NCBI GenBank assembly: GCA_029532625.1
Contig: JARFXM010000009.1
Location: 1,178,001-1,242,000, forward strand
Origin: Lomentospora prolificans
Taxonomy: Eukaryota > Ascomycota > Sordariomycetes > Microascales > Microascaceae
DNA length: 64,000 nt
Direction of reading: 5' to 3'
In this document: piece after piece, positions 56,970-64,000 of the stretch
Numbering within the stretch: position 1 is the first letter of the stretch
Layout: each line of letters starts with the position of its first letter
Notes under the pieces: generated by a model
Told to the model about the DNA's origin: nothing
The model's database searches: none
What the model saw: only the letters and a program-made list of their open reading frames with translations
Program-made: the position numbers and the translations under genes

Positions 56970-59900
56970 AAATGTTAAAAAAAGAGATGACGACGCTGGA
57001 GGGGCTTGGCTTCTTTTCGATGCCCCTCGATAGTTATGCGTCATGGAGATAAGTCTATCTTGAGGCGTTTGATGCCTTGAGACCCTGAGGTGCTTGGCCG
57101 AGGTGGGCACGCAAGTCCCACAATACACTCGACGACTACGTCTGATACGGAGATGAACAATCTTCGTTTGTATGAGGCTTCACTGGAGTCTCGGCGTCTA
57201 GAGACTGGTTCGAGCGAGGTGCACGTAGGTCAGACTAGAGCTGTCAATCCAGCCGCGGCTGGTTTCGACGCAACAAGTCCTTGGATGAGAATTTCCACCC
57301 AAGTGTTTCACTAGCTTGCCCATGATAGGCACCACCAATCCCCATGATGTCGTCGACTTTCCGTTTTTGCCGAGAGATAGGTCCTGAATGCTGGGCCAGG
57401 GGATGGTCTTTTGGTCTGGCCCAAGTGAGAACCATAGTAGTGGTAGGGCACATGAGGACAGGCCAGCCACTTCAAGCGATCTGTTGGCCGAACTGCCGGT
57501 TGTGCGCGGCCTCCAACGAGGGTCATGACCCCAATGTGAAGCCTTCTGTGCGGGGAAGCGCCTGCCAGATGCAATGCGAAGGAAATCATTGACCGGCTTT
57601 CTCAGGGGATTCAAAGGGCCTGGTCCCTGCGTGGGAAATCTGGTGCCGGATGAACACCACAGAAGTTTATGAAACGCCGTGACGGACCCCCGGCAAAGGA
57701 GAGCGGTTCTCGTTTCCCGTCACAGACAAAGACAGTCTGCTACATTAGGCTACACCAGACAACACAGAGGAACCAGTTAAGGAAATAGAACTAATTCAAA
57801 AAGTGTCCTTCCTCTTGGCCGCGTGTTACGCTACGATTTAATCTCTCAGTATCGTACATCAGAATTTCCTATAAGTCTCCGCAAGTATACGGAAAAGGGT
57901 TGTGAGCTACTTCGTAAACCATGGGCCGATGGACAAATCCGGTTCAGGTGCATGGATGTTTTGTTTCCTAGGCCGTAGAAATGAGGATTAATAGCGAAAC
58001 ATTGAGACGGTAGCATCGAGAGTCTTTGTGTCCGGTTCAGCGGCGAAGAGAACCAGGAGCCAGCTGGTGCTTTGACGTCGCCCCTGTCGAGGGGTTCCAG
58101 AATGTGACATTGGGTGGTGATGGCCTGGCGGTGCCCTTGCGCTCCCAGCCTGCCTCAGTGCAGCCGAAAGAGCCAACGAGTGCCGGCAGTGTCAGGAGGG
58201 GGAAATACGGGGTTGACATGGTGACTACGGGGGAAACAGAGTAATATTATCAAGATACAACTGGAGTCATCAAAAAGAAAAGATAGCCCAGTCCTCATGC
58301 TGGCGGTAGGATTGAAGCCTGGCGTAACGGTTGCCAGCTGTGACCCTATCCCCTCTGCTTCATAGTCTCCTAGAAAGCCACAGCGAGAAATAAATGACCC
58401 AACGTTTTCTTCTCATGCGCTATTCTCGGAATACCAAAAGTAATCCGGAATCGTTTGAACGAATAAATTACGCGCTTGACGAACGGCCAAGAAAAAAAAA
58501 TTATCATTATCTTGTGTATGGAAATTACCCATGACCGAGAAAAGGAGTTAAGCCGCCGAGCGCTTCCATGAGCATCAGCCAGCACCTGGCGCGCCGGCAG
58601 GACTGGATGCCGGGGCCCGAAAAGAATTCTATCTTCAATGGAACTTGTGAGGCCGTGTTGGGCGACCCAAGAGCGCTTGCGCGGAAGAATGAAGGCGAGA
58701 AAAAAGAAATTCCCCTCCTTACGCTTCCAATGACAGGGTGGTGGCGGTGGGCTGAAACAGTTGCATGTTTTGGGCGTGTCACAGCTGCGCCGGTTTGACA
58801 CACTACCGAGCCCTTCTCCCTCAGTCTTTTAGCCGCCCCTGGTTTTGGCACGCTGGCCTTGCACGCCACCAGGAGTGACGCCTGCTGAAATTACTCGGCC
58901 TACGCAACCTTATTTCGGCCTGCTGTACCTCCGCGAGGCGCTGGCGAAGATATGCCCCTCTCACCTCCCCTAGTCTTGATTCTTCTCTTGTTCCCCCGGG
59001 GCCTAGATGGAGATGCAGGCCACCGGTTGCCCCTGACAAGGGTTGAATCTGAGTCTTGGCCTTTCCCTGCTCCTGCGGGGTCTCTCTTTGGGAAGCGCCG
59101 GGCTCTGCGAGTGGATGAGTGGATGGGTTTAGCCCCGGCAGCTACGCATTTAACTTGCAGGAGAAGGAAAGAGAGTTGAGGCTCCGACTCCGCTGATGGG
59201 GACGGGGAGGAGGGAGGCGGGAAACATCGAGCGAAAGTGGAACAGAAGCAGAGAAAGTTTGAGTAGCTCTACTCACAGCCATTGCCGCACGAGTTGGGGT
59301 TCGCAAGAATAGCTTGCACGAGCGCATTCATACTCGATGGATATAGAGAGTTTTGACCATCCCGAGGTCCTCGTAGAAGTCGAGATGTCTTGTCCGTGAG
59401 TGATGCGAAGGGGAATGACCCACGAGCGCGGATCTCGACCCTTCGTTTCCTACACTTCTCCAAGGCGGTCGGGGCCTTCGAACCCGCCCCGGCGCACAAC
59501 CCATTCCTCTATCGCCAAGAGGAATGCGTAGGACGTCGACCGAGATGAGATGGTCAAAACGTGTTTCACAAACCTCACCTTCACAGATGGTCCAGTACTT
59601 CCCTGCCTGGCCCCCCTGTCCCCCCCCCCCTCCCTCCCCCTACGACATTCTCCGGTCCTATTCACTCTCTCTGAATCTTGTCCCTTTTCGCATCCGTACC
59701 AAGCCCGGCGCCACCCTTGCTGAGTTGGTCTTCAAACATCCAGTGCAGGGGATGGGATCTGAGCTTGGGGCGATCCCGAGCTTCCATATATTCATGCCGT
59801 TCCTCCTCCTCCCCTTCAAACGGCTTCTGGCCTCTTCTTCTTTTTTTTTTCTTTCCCTTTTCTCTCTTCACTTCCAGTCCAAAGTTGTGTTTTCTTCGCT

Positions 59901-60133
59901 TCTTCCTTCTCTCGTCTTCCTTTCTTCCCCCTTCACTAACACCGTCCATTTCGATCAAAGGCTAGTCCTTGAAAGCAGCGCTAGACGCTTTTAAACTTGA
60001 TATTTTTCAACGAAAACAAAACTTTTGATCTCGCTCTTTGGAAGACCGTCCATTCTTTAGACGTATTTCCCCTTTTTTTTTTTTTTTCCAGATACCCCAA
60101 GTTTTTAAAGAAAACCGAAAGCTCCAATTCAAA
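56970..60133. other. Long intergenic region upstream of the cupredoxin gene
   Basis: About 3.2 kb. ORFs of 138, 143 and 156 codons occur, with no motifs and with overlapping ORFs on the other strand. The segment 59,600-60,100 is strongly CT-rich, with a TATATT element at about 59,786, and is best read as promoter and leader of the cupredoxin gene. Confidence 0.5.
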
Positions 60134-60903
60134 ATGCAGTTCAAGTCTCTTGTCGCCGCCGCCCTCTTCGGTGCCGCCTCTGGTACGTTGAAAGTCTCTT
60201 CCTTGACGGCTACAGACTACAAAAGACAAGAAAAAAACAGAAAGGACTAACACGCGAGATGAATAGCTGTCGAGGTCATTCCCGTCCTCGTCGGTATGAA
60301 CGCCAACGGAACCGCCGGTACCTTCTTCTCCCCCGACAAAGTGACAGCTCCCATCGGCTCCATGGTCCAGTTCCAGTTCATGGGCGGCAACCACACCGTC
60401 ACCCAGTCCACCTTTGACGACGCCTGCACCCCCATCTCGGCCATCAACGCCTCCGCCGTCGGCGTCAGCACCGGATTCGTCCCCGCCATGAACGCCATGC
60501 AGACTGGTCAGATCCCCGTCTACAGCATCATGATCAACGACACCCGCCCCATCTGGCTGTACTGCGCCCAGGGCCGTCACTGCCAGAGCGGCATGGTTAT
60601 GGTCATCAACGAGAAGTGAGTTCCCCCTACGTAATGTATCGGTTGACGAACATGGTGGAACAAAAATGGGACTAACACCGTTCTTGCAGCACTGCCGCCA
60701 ACAGCACCCGCTCCCTCGAGAACCACCGTTCCATCGCCGCTAATGCCCAACAAGCCACCCTCCCCACTGGTGCTGGCGGCGCTGGCACCGGCACCAATGG
60801 TGGCAACAATCAGTCCACCGATCCCGCCGCCGCTGCCGGTGCCCTCGTCAGGGTACCCGCTGCCCTCCTTGCCATCGTTGCAGGTGCCGCCGTCCTCCTG
60901 TAA
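60134..60903 (+). CDS. GPI-type extracellular cupredoxin with intact type-1 copper site, three exons
   Basis: A small secreted blue-copper-like protein, probably on the cell surface. Exons 60,134-60,182, 60,267-60,615 and 60,690-60,903 give 203 residues. Residues 1-17 form a signal peptide that is split by intron 1. The cupredoxin domain (about 18-132) has a complete set of type-1 copper ligands: His59 in GGNHT, then Cys116, His121 and Met126 in a C-X4-H-X4-M motif. Cys70 and Cys122 could form the usual disulfide. A Gly/Asn/Thr-rich linker (about 150-185) leads to a hydrophobic C-terminus ending AAVLL, preceded by small residues suited to a GPI-attachment site. Related fungal proteins are often annotated as extracellular serine-rich or GAS1-like; electron-transfer activity has seldom been shown. 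Roles in copper handling, adhesion or infection are possible. Confidence 0.9.
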
Positions 60904-61590
60904 AGGAGCTGAAAAGCGGTTGTCAATCTTTTTTTCGGTCAACGTGGTTTTTATGGGTTCAAACGTCTGGAACGGGAAATAAAGTACTCCTTTCCGTTGT
61001 TGAGGAGGAAATAGTGTACAAAATGGAGGCCGTTGGAGAAGTAATACCTTTCAAACCCCTTTTTACTCACTTTCTCTCTCCCTTCACCACACGCACAAAT
61101 GTTACAAAAAGAGCGTCTGGTCTCGCGTTAATCAAAAGAGTCGGCTTCGAGTTAGTCTCTCTTTTTGACCTACGGGCTCGATTCGAGGTTCGGAGTGGCT
61201 CTTTCGCGGCTGTAGTGGCGGAGAAGAGAAGCGCCGAGGGGTTTCCTTTTTCTCTTCTTTTACTTTCTATACATAGTTGGGATGCCCTCGCGCGGATCTG
61301 ATGGCCACTTTTCAGATGGCCCGAAGTTATTTTGGCGTGTATTGCATATCGATACTGCATGAATCGAGTTTTTTTTTTCTTTTCTTTCTGGAATTTGCTT
61401 GACCTGCCGTACCTTGAGAGTGACCTGAAATCGTAAGCATTGAAGAGGGTAGAAGTATCAACTGTCGAGAGTTGTTCATTCTGGCAAAGCAGTGCCATAT
61501 TCTATAAGCCCAATTTACAAGGTGAAAACATAATCCGAACTCATATATAGTCCACATTCATGAAACCCTACCCTGCTTAACCCCTCACAC
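60904..61590. other. Tail-to-tail intergenic region
   Basis: Holds the 3' UTRs of the cupredoxin and heme-protein genes. No supported ORF. Confidence 0.5.
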
Positions 61591-62456
61591 CTATGTCTGC
61601 TGCTCCCCTTCCTTCTTCTTCTCCCCCCTCTCTGGCGCTTTCCTCTTAACCCTCCCCTGCTGCGCGGCCTCACAGAGCTCCCTCCTCGGTTCGTTTTTCA
61701 GCCAGCCCTTCTCGCGCTTGACCGTGCCCACTTTGTGGTACTTGTCGCTCTTGGCGAAAAAGTCCACCCAGTGCTTGAGCGCCTCCTGCACCTTTTGCCT
61801 GGCCTCCTTGAGCTCCTGCCTCCTGATCTCTCTGAGCTCGTCCTTGGTGTAGAGCGCATTGATCTCGGGGTCCTCGATGGGGAGGAACATTTCCTCGGCG
61901 CCGCGCATGTCGGCGGTGCGGTCGTCAGCGAAACAGCCAGTGACGTAAGCGCGGGAGGCGTCACAGCCCGCGAACCAGTGGTAGGAGCCGCCGGGGCCGT
62001 AGATGCGGCGGCCTGGGGTGACATCGTAGATTGTGCCGTTGATGGCGAGGTAGATGGGTTTGGAGGCGTCGGTGCCGTCGAAGGCGGCGAGTTCTTCGAT
62101 GGTGAGCTCGAGAGGCGGTTGCTGATGGCGACCCATGGTTAGTTTTCTCCGCAGCTTCGTCTAGGTGAAACAGCACAGGGGAGGGGCAAGGTAAACCATA
62201 CGAAGTGGCTCTTCCACCAGTCTACCCGCATGTAGTTGGGCTTGTTCTTCATGCCCCAGAAGAAGGTCTCGCCTCCGCTGATGAGGTAGCTCAGACCGCA
62301 CGAAGCGAGGAAGAGGAAGGCGATCACGCGGAGGATGTCGAGCCAGAGAGTCGGTTCATCTTCCTCTTTGGCCCTTTTCCGCGCATCGTCGATCTCGGAG
62401 GAGGGTTTCTCGGATGGCGCTGTCTTGCGCTGTCGTAGGGAGCTTGTGTCCGCCAT
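61591..62456 (-). CDS. Cytochrome-b5-like heme-binding protein (MAPR/Dap1 type), membrane-anchored, two exons
   Basis: Predicted membrane protein with a cytochrome-b5-like heme-binding domain of the membrane-associated progesterone receptor type. Yeast and human relatives (Dap1, PGRMC1) support sterol-synthesis P450 enzymes, so an ER role is likely. Exons in transcript order are 62,456-62,202 and 62,121-61,591, giving 261 residues. The intron has a GTATGG donor, a CTAAC branch site and a CATCAG acceptor, 80 bases in all. An alternative CTAG acceptor at 62,161 would leave only 41 bases and is less likely. One transmembrane helix lies at about residues 40-60 (ILRVIAFLFLASCGLSYLI). The heme domain follows (about 90-180), with LTIEELAAFDGTD, YLAINGTIYDVT and the MAPR-type YGPGGSYHWFAG. 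A Lys/Glu-rich helical tail ends the protein. Confidence 0.85.
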
Positions 62457-63619
62457 GGTGGGCTGTGATGTGTGATGTGTTCTCAGGAGCTTCCTGCTTC
62501 GTTGCTGGTCAGGATATTCGGATTAATTCTTAACTGCTTTCTTCGGGGTGCCAGCACTCTTCGCAATTGAAACGCGAAAGAAGGAGAAATATCGAGTCTT
62601 TTTTCTGCAAAGACCGGAGCACGGATACGTCGGATCGTATTTCAGGACAGATGTCTCATTAATATCTTCCGAGCGGGAGTGTCCCAGACACCAGACATAT
62701 ATATCCCCGGGGCGGCGCACTATACGGGCCGTTCCACCAGCCACACTTCTCGGATAGGTCACGCCACAATTTATGCCAATACGGGATGTGGATGCTCACG
62801 GGAACCAATGGCGCCTCGAGAGTTTCTACGGACACGAGGCTTCCACGAGGGTTATCTATTGATGGAAAATGCGTGTTCCAAAGTCGTATTGAATTGATGA
62901 TGGGCCACGAGGGCGTGTGTATATCGGGTGCAATACGGAGAGATGGGCAGTTTGCGACATGGTGGTGTTAGCAACCTCAGCTCGCTCCACGCGCTCACAG
63001 TCCCTGCGATTTGCACGAGACCCATTAAATTTCTTAAGTAGTTGAGAATGGGACAATTGAGGTTAAACTTGTCAGGCGAAATTCAGATTGCCAGGCAAGC
63101 TTCCAGTTTCGCTGGGAGGGTTTTCAATGGCACAACAACGGTGGGAACGCAGATTGGGCCAATCTCAGCTCATTCGGCGTCGCGCTCACCCCACTATAAT
63201 ATCCTCACCAGGGGTGCATTTGGCCTTGCCAAGGAACAGTAATTTGGCTCACGTGACAAACCTACTTCAAATCCTGTTCTTGTGCTGAGCCAAGGTCGCG
63301 CGTCACCAAGTCTCAGGCCCGTCTCCCAGTCAACAAGCTAATGCTGCCTACCAAATCTGGAGGGGGGAGATAAACACCAGGGAATCCGATACAACTAACG
63401 ACACCGAACGATTCTAAACATTCACGAATTTCTTTTTGTACGAAAGGAAACACTCCAAGAAAAAAAAAAGAAACCCATTCCGACCGAAAAATCGGATCAG
63501 TAATTTTCTTCTCAAAGATGCGATAGCATTCCGGGACAGACTGACAATCATCATTTCACGACCCGTTTTCTCCTCAACCCGCCACCTAATATCCACTATT
63601 TACATACATTCACATCCAA
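62457..63619. promoter_or_regulatory. Divergent promoter region of heme-protein and Cut12-like genes
   Basis: The two genes start in opposite directions 1,163 bases apart. No supported ORF lies between. A TCACGTGA palindrome is at 63,249-63,256. Confidence 0.45.
63249..63256. promoter_or_regulatory. TCACGTGA palindrome upstream of Cut12-like gene
   Basis: Exact match to the sites before the GNAT and CENP-X genes; 364 bases before this start codon. Confidence 0.45.
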
Positions 63620-63979
63620 ATGGAAAATACGCCAAACCTCTCGGACAGCACTCCGGGTTCCACGACACCGCTCAATGCCTGCTCGCCCGAGCGTGTCAAC
63701 CAGCAGAGGCCTCAGTCGGCCTTGTTCTCCTCCTTCCGCAGCGAGTTTCGTGATAGCTCCGTCCACGAAAAGATCTCCCAGTTCAACAGCCTCGCAACCC
63801 AGAGCAAGCAGCTTGAGCGCAAGGCGGCTGATGCGGCACTCACGAGGGCCCTACTTGGCCGCGAAGAGGCGGAGAGCGATGCGCGGAGATTTCGTGAGGA
63901 GACGAAGTCGTTGAAGAGGTCTCTCGATGAGAGCAGGGACAGAGAGAAAAAGGTTAGCCAGCGCATGGAACAGGTTATG
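63620..63979 (+). CDS. Cut12-like spindle pole body-associated protein, first exon only (runs off right edge)
   Basis: Exon 1 codes for exactly 120 residues and stops at a GTACGT donor (63,980), so the gene continues beyond the window. The protein starts MENTPNLSDSTPGS, and then has the block SALFSSFRSEFRDSSVHEKI and QFNSLATQSKQLERKAADA, followed by a charged, heptad-rich coiled coil. This order matches my knowledge of the Cut12 domain found in filamentous fungi. In fission yeast Cut12 sits at the spindle pole body and links to mitotic entry through Plo1. Because only the start is visible, another coiled-coil family cannot be ruled out. Confidence 0.7.
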
Positions 63980-64000
63980 GTACGTCGTCTCTCTCTCCCT

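Noticed and set aside
59524..59994. 156-codon plus-strand ORF before the cupredoxin gene
   Set aside because: Composition is a translated CT-rich promoter (Pro, Ser, Phe, Leu runs), with no family features.

Overview
The window is nuclear DNA of a filamentous ascomycete (Pezizomycotina, most likely a Sordariomycete). Evidence: genes with one to six short introns (GTANGT donors, CTAAC branch sites, YAG acceptors), a block of repeat DNA destroyed by RIP (repeat-induced point mutation), a Zn2Cys6/fungal_trans regulator, a fungal glutamate decarboxylase with a C-terminal GKTHAVC motif, and a GPI-type cupredoxin. A Nep1-like protein gene suggests a plant-associated lifestyle. I cannot name the species.

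Layout. 1-8,600: AT-rich RIP block. CA, TG and CG dinucleotides are almost gone up to about 7.5 kb. A Ty3/Gypsy retrotransposon can still be read as a fossil on the minus strand (reverse transcriptase about 1.44-1.89 kb, RNase H about 0.78-1.06 kb). 8.6-13.6 kb: a transition zone with a spliced candidate small secreted protein (10,357-11,004), a weak minus-strand ORF, and a pseudogene (about 11.5-12.2 kb) whose stop codons look like RIP leakage. 13,651-15,912: a two-exon membrane-linked hormone-sensitive-lipase-like hydrolase. 15.9-35.1 kb: 19 kb of ordinary base composition with no convincing intact gene, holding microsatellites, homopolymer tracts, an eroded coding relic and GTACTCCGTAC-type inverted motifs.

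35-64 kb is a normal gene-dense arm: Zn2Cys6 transcription factor (+), glutamate decarboxylase (-), BTB protein (-), Nep1-like protein (-), GNAT acetyltransferase (+), RPS5 (-) head-to-head with RPS25 (+), ADP/ATP carrier (+), CENP-X/MHF2 (+), GPI-type cupredoxin (+), cytochrome-b5/MAPR-like heme protein (-), and the first exon of a Cut12-like spindle pole body protein (+) cut by the right edge.

The genes do not form a metabolic cluster. The notable links are regulatory: RPS5 and RPS25 share one 442-bp promoter, and an exact TCACGTGA palindrome lies upstream of three genes (GNAT, CENP-X, Cut12-like). Exon boundaries were derived by hand from reading frame, splice signals and family knowledge. 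No similarity search was run.
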